Positions 22,918-30,854 of a stretch of 39,253 nt of DNA are shown in pieces; positions within the stretch are counted from its first letter, which is position 1; each line of letters opens with the position of its first letter. The DNA is taken from positions 1-39,253 of the forward strand of contig NZ_SMKF01000036.1 of assembly GCF_004348325.1 (NCBI RefSeq), written 5' to 3'. Position numbers and translations under genes: made by a program. The stretch is from Micromonospora sp. KC213. GTDB taxonomy: Bacteria > Actinomycetota > Actinomycetes > Mycobacteriales > Micromonosporaceae. The notes beneath the pieces are model-generated. The model was not told the origin of the DNA, made no database searches, and was given only the letters and a program-made list of their open reading frames with translations.

Positions 22918-23399
22918 CGTCGCCTCCTGCTCGGTCGGTGCCCCGGCGACCGGCGGTCGACAGGGACGGATGGGATGACGCGGGCCCGGCTCCACGTCGA
23001 CCCCTCGCGAGATCGTGGCGAGTTCGTTCCGGCGGAACGACAACCTTCCAGGATCTCCGGCTCATGCCCGAAAGGTGACGGGAGTCCGGGGCTGCCAGGT
23101 GGACAGGTCGCCGCGCGATGTGCGGTCCGTCGCCTCGGGGGTACCGGACGGACGCACCACGGCGGCGTACGGCCGGCCGCACCGGACGCGCGGGCCACTG
23201 TAGTCGGAGCATGCCCCACCGGCCGACCGTGCCGCGTCGACGGGGCAAGTGTTCGCCTGCCGGGTGCCCGGCATTCACGACAGCAGCGCGGGCGGTTCAC
23301 CGCTGCGCGTCGGTGTGTTAACCCGCCATGGCTAGCGTCCGTCCGGTCGCGTGGCCCCGGCCGCCCGGCAGGCGAACCTGCGATCATGGGAGCACCACA
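22918..23399. other. 482-bp divergent intergenic region before pseB
   Basis: Separates the leftward GT-C gene from the pseB operon and must hold both promoters. A perfect 7+3+7 inverted repeat, TCGTTCC-GGC-GGAACGA, lies at 23024-23040 and could be an operator. A TAGCGT at 23333-23338 could be the pseB -10 box, but I find no good -35 for it. No gene seen. Confidence 0.45.
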
Positions 23400-24383
23400 T
23401 TGAGTGAGCTGACGGGATCCTCCATCCTGGTCACCGGCGGCACCGGTTCCTTCGGGAAGACCTTCCTCCGGCATCTCCTCGCCGAGGCCGACCCGGCCCG
23501 GGTGGTGGTGTTCTCGCGCGACGAGCTGAAGCAGTACGAGCTGCGCCAGCAGCTCGGCGACGACCCGCGACTGCGCTGGTTCATCGGCGACATCCGCGAC
23601 CGGCACCGGCTGACGCGCGCCATGCACGGCGTGGAGCACGTGGTGCACGCCGCCGCGCTGAAGCAGGTCGACACGGCCGAGTACAACCCGTCGGAGTTCA
23701 TCGCCACCAACATCACCGGTTCACAGCACGTGGTGGACGCGGCAATCGAGGCCGGCGTGCGGAAGGTCATCGCGCTCTCCACCGACAAGGCGTCCAGCCC
23801 GATCAACCTGTACGGCGCCACGAAGCTGGTCGGCGACAAGCTCTTCGTCTCCGCCAACCACTACGCCGCGCAGCACCCCACCCGTTTCGCGGTGGTGCGC
23901 TACGGCAACGTGGTGGGCAGCCGCGGCTCCGTGGTGCCGCTGTTCCGCCGGCTCGCCGCCGAGGGCAGGAGCCTGCCGATCACCGACAAGCGGATGACCC
24001 GGTTCTGGATCACCCTGGACCAGGCCGTCCAGTTCGTCATGGACAGCTTCGACCAGATGCAGGGCGGTGAGCTGTTCGTGCCGCGCATCCCCAGCATGCG
24101 GATCCTCGACCTGGTGGAGGCGGTGGCCCCGGACGCGACCACGCACGAGATCGGCATCCGCCCCGGCGAGAAGCTGCACGAGGAGATGATCGCCCCGGAC
24201 GACAGCCGCCGGACCCTGCGGGCCAAGGACCGGTTCATCGTCCAGCCCACCATCGCCACCTGGGGCTACCAGCCGCCGGTCGGCTGCGAGCCGGTGCCGG
24301 ACGGGTTCGCGTACCAGTCGGACACCAACGACGAGTGGCTGAGCGTGGCGCAGCTGCGCGACATGCTCGGCATCACTGCGTGA
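23400..24383 (+). CDS. pseB: UDP-N-acetylglucosamine 4,6-dehydratase (inverting)
   Basis: A 327-residue soluble extended SDR. It catalyses the first committed step to pseudaminic acid: UDP-GlcNAc to UDP-2-acetamido-2,6-dideoxy-L-arabino-hexos-4-ulose. The evidence is 'VTGGTGSFGKTF' at the N-terminus, 'FSRDELKQYELRQQL' (very characteristic of PseB), 'GDIRDRHRL', 'HAAALKQVDTAEYNPSE', 'STDKASSPINLYGATK' with the catalytic residues and YxxxK-like site, and 'IRPGEKLHEEM'. The TTG at 23400 is chosen since GGGAG lies 7-9 nt upstream and the protein then begins right at the conserved domain. First gene of a six-gene operon; its TGA overlaps the pseC ATG. Confidence 0.95.
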   Translation: MSELTGSSILVTGGTGSFGKTFLRHLLAEADPARVVVFSRDELKQYELRQQLGDDPRLRWFIGDIRDRHRLTRAMHGVEHVVHAAALKQVDTAEYNPSEFIATNITGSQHVVDAAIEAGVRKVIALSTDKASSPINLYGATKLVGDKLFVSANHYAAQHPTRFAVVRYGNVVGSRGSVVPLFRRLAAEGRSLPITDKRMTRFWITLDQAVQFVMDSFDQMQGGELFVPRIPSMRILDLVEAVAPDATTHEIGIRPGEKLHEEMIAPDDSRRTLRAKDRFIVQPTIATWGYQPPVGCEPVPDGFAYQSDTNDEWLSVAQLRDMLGITA

Positions 24384-25537
24384 TGGCGATGCTCCCGTAC
24401 GGCCGGCAGTCGGTCACCGACGACGACGTCGCCGCCGTGGTCGCCGCGCTGCGCAGCGACTGGCTCACCACCGGCCCGCAGGTCGAGGCGTTCGAGACCG
24501 ACCTGTCCCGGTGGACCGGCGGGACCGGTTGCGCGGCGGTGTCCAACGGCACGGCCGCCCTGCACGTGGCGTACGCGGCGGCCGGCGTCGGCCCCGGCGA
24601 CGAGGTGGTCGTCCCCCCGATGACGTTCGTGGCGACCGCCAGCAGCGCGGTCGCCCTCGGCGCGACGGTGGTCTTCGCCGACGTGGCGGAGGAGACCTTC
24701 ACCCTCGACCCGGCGGCCGCCGCGGCGGCCACCACCTCCCGCACGAAGGTGGTGGCCGCGGTCGACTACGCCGGCCACCCGGCCGACTACGACGCCCTGC
24801 GCGCCGCGCTGGCCGGCAGCGACGCCCTGTTGCTGGCCGACGCCGCGCACTCGATCGGCGCCACCTACCGGGGCCGGCCGGTCGGCTCGCTGGCCGACCT
24901 GACCACCTTCTCGTTCTTCCCCACCAAGAACCTCACCACGGCCGAGGGCGGCGCGGTCGTCGCCGGCGACCCGGAGCTGCTGAAGCGGGCCCGTCGTTTC
25001 CGCAACATCGGGCTGGTCCGCGAACGCGACGAGCTGCGCTGGCCGGACGAGGGCGGCTGGCACCAGGAGGTGCACGAGTTCGGTCTGAACTACCGGCTGC
25101 CGGACGTGCTCTGCGCGCTGGGCCGCAGCCAGCTCCGCCGGCTCGGCGACTTCCTCGCCGCCCGGGCCCGGTTGGTCGCCCGGTACGACGAGGCCCTCGC
25201 GGACCTCGACGGGGTGCTGATCCCCGGCCGCCGCTCCTGGGCCGCCCCGGCCTGGCACCTCTACCCGGTCCGGGTGCTCGACGGCCGTCGCCGCGAGGTG
25301 TACGACCGGATGCGCGCCGCCGGCATCGGGGTGCAGGTCAACTACATCCCGGCGCACTGGCATCCGGCCTTCGCCGAGCTGGGCTACCGGCGCGGATCCT
25401 GCCCGGTGGCCGAGTCGTTCTACCAGCAGCAGCTCTCCCTGCCGCTCTTCCCGACCCTCACCGACGCCGACCAGGACCGCGTGATCGACGCGTTCCGCGC
25501 CGCCCTGCGCGGCGTACCCGTGCGTCCCGCCGCCTGA
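24383..25537 (+). CDS. pseC: UDP-4-amino-4,6-dideoxy-N-acetyl-beta-L-altrosamine transaminase
   Basis: A 384-residue DegT/DnrJ/EryC1/StrS aminotransferase acting directly on the PseB product with glutamate and PLP. 'YGRQSVTDDDVAAVVAALRSDWLTTGPQVEAFE' is the PseC-type opening. 'NGTAALH' binds the cofactor phosphate, 'DAAHSIGATY' carries the Asp/His stack, and Lys182 in 'FFPTKNLTTAEGG' is the Schiff-base lysine. 'VNYIPAHWHPAF' is also characteristic of PseC. ATG 24383 overlaps the pseB stop by one base (TGATG). Length equals that of Helicobacter and Campylobacter PseC. Confidence 0.95.
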   Translation: MAMLPYGRQSVTDDDVAAVVAALRSDWLTTGPQVEAFETDLSRWTGGTGCAAVSNGTAALHVAYAAAGVGPGDEVVVPPMTFVATASSAVALGATVVFADVAEETFTLDPAAAAAATTSRTKVVAAVDYAGHPADYDALRAALAGSDALLLADAAHSIGATYRGRPVGSLADLTTFSFFPTKNLTTAEGGAVVAGDPELLKRARRFRNIGLVRERDELRWPDEGGWHQEVHEFGLNYRLPDVLCALGRSQLRRLGDFLAARARLVARYDEALADLDGVLIPGRRSWAAPAWHLYPVRVLDGRRREVYDRMRAAGIGVQVNYIPAHWHPAFAELGYRRGSCPVAESFYQQQLSLPLFPTLTDADQDRVIDAFRAALRGVPVRPAA

Positions 25538-25547
25538 CGGGGTACCG

Positions 25548-26390
25548 ATGCACCACGCGAACCACTTCTACGGGCACGCCCACGTGCTGGCGCGCTACTG
25601 CGGGCTGGGCGACGGGCACCCGCCCCGGATCAACGGGTACGTCCAGCACGGCTGGAACATCGGCGACGGGCTCGCCCCCGGCCACCCGTACGCCGACCGC
25701 ACCCCGAGCCTGCTCTGGTCCGAGCAGACCCGCCGACGGGCCTGGTCGGTGGGGCGACGCAACGTCGTCACCATCGGCGCTCCCTTCGCGTACCTGCTGG
25801 ACCTGCGCCGCGACGACCCGCCGGAGCCACAGCGGGAGGGCACCATCTGGTACCCGTTCCACGGCTGGGAGGGCCAGCACGTCAAGGGCGACCACAAGGA
25901 GCTGATCGCCCGAATCCGGGCCACCGAGCCGGGTCCGGTGACGGTCTGCCTCTACTGGCACGAGTACGGCATGCGCCGGGTGCGCCGGCTCTACGAGAAC
26001 GCCGGCTTCCGGGTGATCTGTCACGGCTACCGGGGTCACTGGTGGAAGGACACCGACCCGTTCTTCCTCGACAAGCAGCTCACCGAACTGCGCCGGCACG
26101 CCCGCGTCGCCTCCAACCGACTCACCAGCGCGATCTTCTACGGCATCGCCGCCGGCTGCGAACCCGCCGTCTACGGCGACCCGATGATCCTGTCCGACGA
26201 GGACCCCACCTTCGGCGGCACCGCGCGCATCCGCCGGCAGTGGCCGCAGCTGCACGGCGAGTCGGTCGACCAGGCCACCGCCGTCGAGATCGCCCGCGCC
26301 GAGCTGGGCACCGACCACCGCTGCACGCCGGCCGAGCTGCGCGAGCTGCTCGGATGGGCGAACCTCCAGGAGGACGACGTTGACGACTGA
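25548..26390 (+). CDS. Unrecognised protein, candidate pseudaminic acid transferase
   Basis: A 280-residue soluble protein without a family I can name. The N-terminus has 'NGYVQHGWNIGDGL', the middle 'GTIWYPFHGWEGQHV' and 'VTVCLYWHEYG', and the C-terminal part 'ASNRLTSAIFYGIAAGCEPAVYGDP'. That last stretch resembles the donor-site region of GT-B transferases that read lipid-linked polyol or sialic-acid-type donors ('S(N)..SAI..G...G.P...YGDP'). It sits between pseC and pseF in one operon (10 nt after pseC, 11-nt overlap with the next gene), where a CMP-Pse transferase would be expected. Transferase function is inference from fold-like motifs and context. Confidence 0.6.
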   Translation: MHHANHFYGHAHVLARYCGLGDGHPPRINGYVQHGWNIGDGLAPGHPYADRTPSLLWSEQTRRRAWSVGRRNVVTIGAPFAYLLDLRRDDPPEPQREGTIWYPFHGWEGQHVKGDHKELIARIRATEPGPVTVCLYWHEYGMRRVRRLYENAGFRVICHGYRGHWWKDTDPFFLDKQLTELRRHARVASNRLTSAIFYGIAAGCEPAVYGDPMILSDEDPTFGGTARIRRQWPQLHGESVDQATAVEIARAELGTDHRCTPAELRELLGWANLQEDDVDD

Positions 26391-28197
26391 GACCACACCC
26401 CGTGTCGCCCTGCCCGGCGGGGAGATGCTGGCCTGGTCGGACCTGCCGGAACGCCGGTTGGCCGAGGGCGGCCCGTTGGGGTCGCTGCTGGCCCGACTGG
26501 TGCCCACCGGCGTCCGGGTGCTGCTCGCCGGGCCGCACGACCCGGCGTTGCTGGCCCGGCTGGCCCACGCGGAGGTGACCTGCCTGCTGCGCAGTCACCC
26601 GGACGGGGTGACGCTGGCCGACCGGGGCGCCCGGGTGGTGGTCGGCGGACCGGCCGGCCTGCCCGCCGACGAGCAGTGGGACGTGGTGGTCGCCGCCGCC
26701 GGGCTGGACGCCGTCGAGTCGGTGGAGGGCAACCGGCTGGGCTGGGACGGCGTGCTGCAGCGGCTGGTCACGGCGGTGGCCCCGGGCGGGACGCTGCTGC
26801 TGCGGGTGGACAACCCGCTCGGCGTGCACCGCCTGGTCGCCGCCTCCCCCTGGTACGCCGACCGGTCCGACCGGGCCTGGTCCGTCGGTGGGGTACTGGA
26901 CGCCGGCCGGCCCGCCAACCCCGCGCAGGTCCGGGCCCGGCTGGCCGCTGCCGGCCTGCGGCCGGGGCCCGCCTTCGCCGCGTACCCCGACCCGGACGCC
27001 CCGACGGTGCTGGTCGACGCGGACGAGCTGGAAGGCCGGACCACCTCAGGGCTGCTCGACGCGATGCTGCACGGAGCCTGCACGGGCTCCCGGGAAGCGA
27101 CGGTGCTCCAGGACCCGGCCCGGTTGGCCGTCGACGCCCTGCACGCCGGGCTCGGTTCGGCGCTCGCGCCGAGCTGGCTGCTGCTGGCCGACCGTCGCAG
27201 GGCCGACCCCACCCCGGGCGACGGGACCGGACGGGGTGACCTGCCGGTGGCGCTGGTGCAGACCGGGCCGCCCGGCGTCGGAGTGGTGGAGGTGCACGCC
27301 GGGGCGGACGGCTGGCGGTGGTGGGCCAGCGCCGCCACGCCCCGCCCCGAGGCCGCGCCCTTCGCCTCCCGGGAGGTGGCCCACCGCGACGTCACCGCCC
27401 TGCACGGACCGATCCCCGAGGGCCGGCTGCTGCGTACCCTGCTGCTCGACGCCTGCCTGCGCCGCGACCTGCACACTCTGCGTCACCTGCTACACGGGTA
27501 CGCCACCTGGCTCGGCACCCAGGCTGACGCCGACGGCCGGCTGTCGGGAGCCACCGCGCTGGCCGGCACGGACAACGTGGTGGTGGCCGGCGACGAGTTC
27601 GCCGTCCTCGACCCGAGCTGGCGGGCCTCCGCCCCGCTGGAACTGGACGTGGTGCTGGCCCGGTCCCTGTGGCGCTTCGCCGCCGCGCTGCTGACCGGCG
27701 GGTACGCCCACCCGTGGACGTCCACCCTGGACGTGGCCGGGCTGACCGTGGTGCTGGGCGGCGTTGCCGGCCGCGACCTGTCCCGGGCGACCGTGGCCGC
27801 CGCCGTCGAGGCGGAGGCCGCGATAACCGCCGCGCTGCGCGGCCTCGACGCCGAGGGCCGGGTCCGCCTCGCCGACGAACTGCGCGCGGTCTCCCCGACC
27901 GATCCGCCCGCCGGGCCGCGCAGCTACCAGCAGCTCCGCGAGGCGTGGCTGCGCCAGCGGGAGGAGATGACCCGGCTGGCCGCCCTGCTGAAGTGGACCG
28001 AGGATCTGCTCACCTCGCGGGAACGGGCGCTGCGCCGCGCCGACGCGACGATCAACCTGCTCAGCGGTTCGCTGAGTTACCGGGTGGGCCGCCTGGCGAT
28101 CACCCCGGCCCGGTTGGCCAAGCGCGGTGCGCGGGCCGCCAAGCGCCGGGCCACCGCCGCGCTGAACCAGCGCCGCTCCGAGCCGGAGCAGCAGTGA
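26380..28197 (+). CDS. Large protein with degenerate methyltransferase-like domain and C-terminal coiled coil
   Basis: A 605-residue protein. Residues about 40-150 look like a Rossmann-type SAM methyltransferase fold ('GVRVLLAGPHDPALLARL...WDVVVAAAGLDAV...VAPGGTLLLRVDNPLG'), but the glycine-rich SAM loop is replaced by 'AGPHDPA', so activity is doubtful. Residues 150-500 hold no domain I recognise. Residues about 515-595 are a Gln/Arg/Leu-rich coiled coil ending in 'SLSYRVGRLAITPARLAKR', a tail often seen on cell-envelope glycosyltransferases. The TTG at 26380 is chosen because AGGAGG precedes it by 5 nt; it overlaps the previous gene by 11 nt. Perhaps a membrane-associated scaffold or a modifying enzyme for the Pse polymer. 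Confidence 0.65.
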   Translation: MTTETTPRVALPGGEMLAWSDLPERRLAEGGPLGSLLARLVPTGVRVLLAGPHDPALLARLAHAEVTCLLRSHPDGVTLADRGARVVVGGPAGLPADEQWDVVVAAAGLDAVESVEGNRLGWDGVLQRLVTAVAPGGTLLLRVDNPLGVHRLVAASPWYADRSDRAWSVGGVLDAGRPANPAQVRARLAAAGLRPGPAFAAYPDPDAPTVLVDADELEGRTTSGLLDAMLHGACTGSREATVLQDPARLAVDALHAGLGSALAPSWLLLADRRRADPTPGDGTGRGDLPVALVQTGPPGVGVVEVHAGADGWRWWASAATPRPEAAPFASREVAHRDVTALHGPIPEGRLLRTLLLDACLRRDLHTLRHLLHGYATWLGTQADADGRLSGATALAGTDNVVVAGDEFAVLDPSWRASAPLELDVVLARSLWRFAAALLTGGYAHPWTSTLDVAGLTVVLGGVAGRDLSRATVAAAVEAEAAITAALRGLDAEGRVRLADELRAVSPTDPPAGPRSYQQLREAWLRQREEMTRLAALLKWTEDLLTSRERALRRADATINLLSGSLSYRVGRLAITPARLAKRGARAAKRRATAALNQRRSEPEQQ

Positions 28198-28988
28198 CCG
28201 GCCCGACGACCACGCCCCCGGTCAGCGGCGGGGCACCCGGCCGGGACACCGGAAACGCCGCCCGGATCGTCGGGGTGGTGCAAGCCCGGATGGGTTCGTC
28301 CCGCCTGCCCGGCAAGGTGCTGCGTCCGCTGGCCGGGCGCAGCGTCCTCGGCCGGGTGGTGCGGGCCGCCCGGGACAGCGGGGTCCTCGCCGACCTGGTC
28401 GTGGCGACCAGCACCGATCCGGTCGACGACGCGGTGGTGGCCGAGTGCCGCCGGCTGGACGTGCCCTGGCACCGAGGGCCGGTCGACGACGTGCTGGCCC
28501 GCTTCGTCGGGGCCCTGGACGCCCACCCCGGCGACGCGGTCATGCGGTTCACCGCCGACTGCCCGCTGCTCGACCCGGAGATCGTGGCGCTGGTGGCGAC
28601 GGTGTACCGGGCGGTGCCCGGACTGGACTACGCCAGCACCTCGATCGCCCGGACGCTGCCCCGCGGGCTGGACGTGGAGATCATCCGGGCGGACGCGCTG
28701 CGTACTCTGGACCGGCTCGCCACCGACCACCACCGGGTGCACGTCACCTCGTACGCGTACACCCATCCGGAGCTGTTCCGGGTGCTCGGGGTGACCCTCA
28801 CGCCGGACCGCTCGACGCTGCGGCTCACCCTCGACACCGAACAGGACTGGGCCCTGGTACGCGCGGTGACCGACCACTTCGGCGACGTCAGCGTCCCGTT
28901 GGCCAAGCTCGCCGACTGGCTGCACGGGCAACCCGCGCTACGTTCCCTCAACGCCGACGTGCGGCAGAAACGGCTGGAGGAGTCCTGA
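28194..28988 (+). CDS. pseF: SpsF-type cytidylyltransferase (candidate CMP-pseudaminic acid synthetase)
   Basis: A 264-residue nucleotidyltransferase with 'GVVQARMGSSRLPGKVLRPLAG' (about 25-45), 'RFTADCPLLDPEIV' carrying the metal-binding Asp residues, and 'LPRGLDVEII'. It belongs to the SpsF/CTP_transf_3 group rather than to the classical PseF/NeuA group ('IPARGGSKRIP'). It activates pseudaminic acid with CTP to CMP-Pse by context: the next gene is pseG, and sps loci of bacilli have the same spsF-spsG order. The GTG at 28194 overlaps the upstream stop (GTGA). A role on another sugar acid is possible but no other CMP-synthetase is in the locus. Confidence 0.8.
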   Translation: MTGPTTTPPVSGGAPGRDTGNAARIVGVVQARMGSSRLPGKVLRPLAGRSVLGRVVRAARDSGVLADLVVATSTDPVDDAVVAECRRLDVPWHRGPVDDVLARFVGALDAHPGDAVMRFTADCPLLDPEIVALVATVYRAVPGLDYASTSIARTLPRGLDVEIIRADALRTLDRLATDHHRVHVTSYAYTHPELFRVLGVTLTPDRSTLRLTLDTEQDWALVRAVTDHFGDVSVPLAKLADWLHGQPALRSLNADVRQKRLEES

Positions 28989-30055
28989 GCGCCCCCCGGA
29001 TCGGACTGCGCTGCGACGCCGGGCCGCGCCGCGGCGTCGGGCACCTGGTCCGCTGCCTGGCCCTCGGCGAGGAGTTCCTGGCCCGCGGCGCCGCCGTCGC
29101 GCTGTTCGGCACGGTCGAGGAGGTCGGCTGGGCGTCGGCGCAACTCACCGCGCGGGGCATCCCGCTGCATCCTGGCCCGGACACCCCGGCGGGGCTGGTC
29201 GCGGCGGCCCGGGAGCACCGGCTCGACGCGATGGTGCTCGACTCGTACGAGCTGGACCCGGCCGGGGCGGCGGCGCTGCGGGCCGCCGGCGTGGTGACCC
29301 TGGCGATCGTCGACGGCGACACCCGGGGCCAGGACGCCGACCTCTACCTGGACCAGAACTTCGGCGCCGACGCCCCGGGCGGCACGGCGCCGGGCAGCGA
29401 CGCGGGAACGCTGCTGGCCGGCACCCGGTACGCGCTGCTGCGCGACTCCGTGATCGCCGCCCGGCCGTCGGCGCCGCGCACCGCCACCCCGGTGGCACGA
29501 CCCCGGGTGCTCGCCTTCTTCGGCGGCACCGACGCGGTCGGCGCGGCCCCGCTGCTGACCCGGGTGCTGCTCGACACCGGACACCCGATGGAGCTGACCG
29601 TGCTGGCGGCCCGACCACGGATCGAGGCCGAACTGGCGGCGCTCACCTGCGGCCGGGGACAGACACTGCGGGTCGTACCGCCGACCGACGGGCTGCCCAC
29701 GATGATCCGGGCAGCCGACCTGGTGGTCAGCGCCGCCGGCACCTCCACCTGGGAACTGTGCTGCCTCGCCGCGCCGTCCGCGCTGGTCTGCGTGGTGGAC
29801 AACCAGCGCGAGTCGTACCACCGGGTGGTGGCGCACGGGCTCGCCGCCGGGCTGGGCGAGCTGCCGGAACTTGCCGCGCCGGGGATGGCCGGCCGGGCGG
29901 CCCGGGCCGCCGCCGCCGGGATCCTGCGCGGCCTGCTCGGCTCCCCCCGACGGCGGGCCGCGCTCTCCGCGCGCGGCTGGGCGACCGTCGACGGGCAGGG
30001 CCGGGGCCGCGTCGCCGACGCGCTACTGTCTCGTACGGGTGTGCTAAACCGCTGA
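28985..30055 (+). CDS. pseG: UDP-2,4-diacetamido-2,4,6-trideoxy-L-altrose hydrolase, CTG start
   Basis: A 356-residue GT-B-fold hydrolase that removes UDP to free the sugar for PseI. 'RIGLRCDAGPRRGVGHLVRCLALGEEF' carries the catalytic-type GxGHxxRC motif right at the N-terminus. 'LDSYELD' and 'IVDGD' match the first domain, 'FFGGTDAVG' opens the second, and 'ADLVVSAAGTSTWELCCL' is the UDP site. It is longer than Campylobacter PseG (about 274). In this frame no ATG, GTG or TTG exists near the conserved start. The only fitting codon is CTG at 28985, overlapping the pseF stop (CTGA) with GGAGG 4 nt upstream, so a CTG start with translational coupling is likely. Confidence 0.88.
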   Translation: MSAPRIGLRCDAGPRRGVGHLVRCLALGEEFLARGAAVALFGTVEEVGWASAQLTARGIPLHPGPDTPAGLVAAAREHRLDAMVLDSYELDPAGAAALRAAGVVTLAIVDGDTRGQDADLYLDQNFGADAPGGTAPGSDAGTLLAGTRYALLRDSVIAARPSAPRTATPVARPRVLAFFGGTDAVGAAPLLTRVLLDTGHPMELTVLAARPRIEAELAALTCGRGQTLRVVPPTDGLPTMIRAADLVVSAAGTSTWELCCLAAPSALVCVVDNQRESYHRVVAHGLAAGLGELPELAAPGMAGRAARAAAAGILRGLLGSPRRRAALSARGWATVDGQGRGRVADALLSRTGVLNR

Positions 30056-30061
30056 TAGGGT
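30056..30061 (+). promoter_or_regulatory. -10 box of alkB (leaderless)
   Basis: TAGGGT ending 6 nt before the alkB ATG at 30068, with no ribosome binding site between, as in leaderless actinobacterial genes. No clear -35 element is seen. Confidence 0.4.
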
Positions 30062-30067
30062 GGCGGC

Positions 30068-30697
30068 ATGCCCGCCTACCAGCCGTCGATGCTCGACCTC
30101 AGCGACACCGGGCCGACCCTCGGTCCGTTGTCGGGGGCGGTGCGCCGACACCCGCTCAGCCGGGGAGCCTGGGTGGATCACCTCCCCGGCTGGGTGCGCG
30201 GCTCCGACGCGGTGCTCGACACGCTGCTGACCGAGGTGCCCTGGCGGGCCGAACGCCGCACCATGTACGACAGCCAGGTCGACGTGCCCCGCCTGCTCTG
30301 CTGGTACGGCCCGGGCCGGCCGCTGCCACACCCGGTGCTGACCGCGGCTCGCACGGCGTTGACCACGCACTACGCCCCCGAACTCGGCGAGCCGTTCGTG
30401 ACCGCCGGCATGTGCCTCTACCGCGACGGGCGCGACAGCGTCGCCTGGCACGGCGACACCCTGGGCCGGGGCGCACACACCGACACCATGGTCGCCATCG
30501 TGTCGTTCGGCTCACCCCGCCCGCTGCTGCTGCGCCCGCGCGACGGCGGCGAGAGCCTTCGCTTCCCCCTCGGCCACGGCGACCTGGTGGTGATGGGCGG
30601 CTCCTGCCAGCGCACCTGGGAACACGCCATCCCCAAGACGGCCCGCCCGGTCGGCCCCCGGGTCAGCGTCCAGTTCCGCCCCACCGGCGTCGCCTGA
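30068..30697 (+). CDS. alkB: AlkB-type Fe(II)/2-oxoglutarate-dependent DNA dealkylase
   Basis: A 209-residue AlkB dioxygenase that repairs 1-methyladenine- and 3-methylcytosine-type lesions by oxidative demethylation. The iron ligands are visible: His128 and Asp130 in 'WHGD' and His186 in 'WEHAIPK'. 2-oxoglutarate is bound by Arg198/Arg204 in 'PRVSVQFR'. 'FVTAGMCLYRDGRDSV' replaces the usual 'N.YYNGSDSIGWHSD' region, as in actinobacterial AlkB proteins. It follows pseG by 12 nt but is functionally unrelated and appears to have its own leaderless promoter. Confidence 0.93.
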   Translation: MPAYQPSMLDLSDTGPTLGPLSGAVRRHPLSRGAWVDHLPGWVRGSDAVLDTLLTEVPWRAERRTMYDSQVDVPRLLCWYGPGRPLPHPVLTAARTALTTHYAPELGEPFVTAGMCLYRDGRDSVAWHGDTLGRGAHTDTMVAIVSFGSPRPLLLRPRDGGESLRFPLGHGDLVVMGGSCQRTWEHAIPKTARPVGPRVSVQFRPTGVA

Positions 30698-30804
30698 CCG
30701 GGTCGACCAACAGGTTCGCGCCCGGATCCGTCCCCGATATGACGCAAACCTCATGGTCAACGGCTTGGCGCAGCTAGGGGCCGGGCGGGGACGCGTGCTA
30801 GAAA

Positions 30805-30819
30805 CGACCCTCAGGGTCG
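30805..30819. promoter_or_regulatory. Inverted repeat upstream of the nucleobase permease
   Basis: CGACCCT-C-AGGGTCG, perfect 7-bp arms, 36 nt before the permease ATG in a 157-bp intergenic region. It could be an operator or a leader hairpin. I see no clear promoter hexamers beside a possible TAGAAA at 30799-30804. Confidence 0.35.
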
Positions 30820-30854
30820 ATCATGCCCCCGTCACCTGACGCGAAGGGCGTGCC

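Noticed and set aside
21146..23278. 710-codon leftward frame overlapping the GT-C gene
   Set aside because: Frame-shifted shadow; the 576-residue product in the other frame has membrane segments, an acidic catalytic motif and a strong ribosome binding site.
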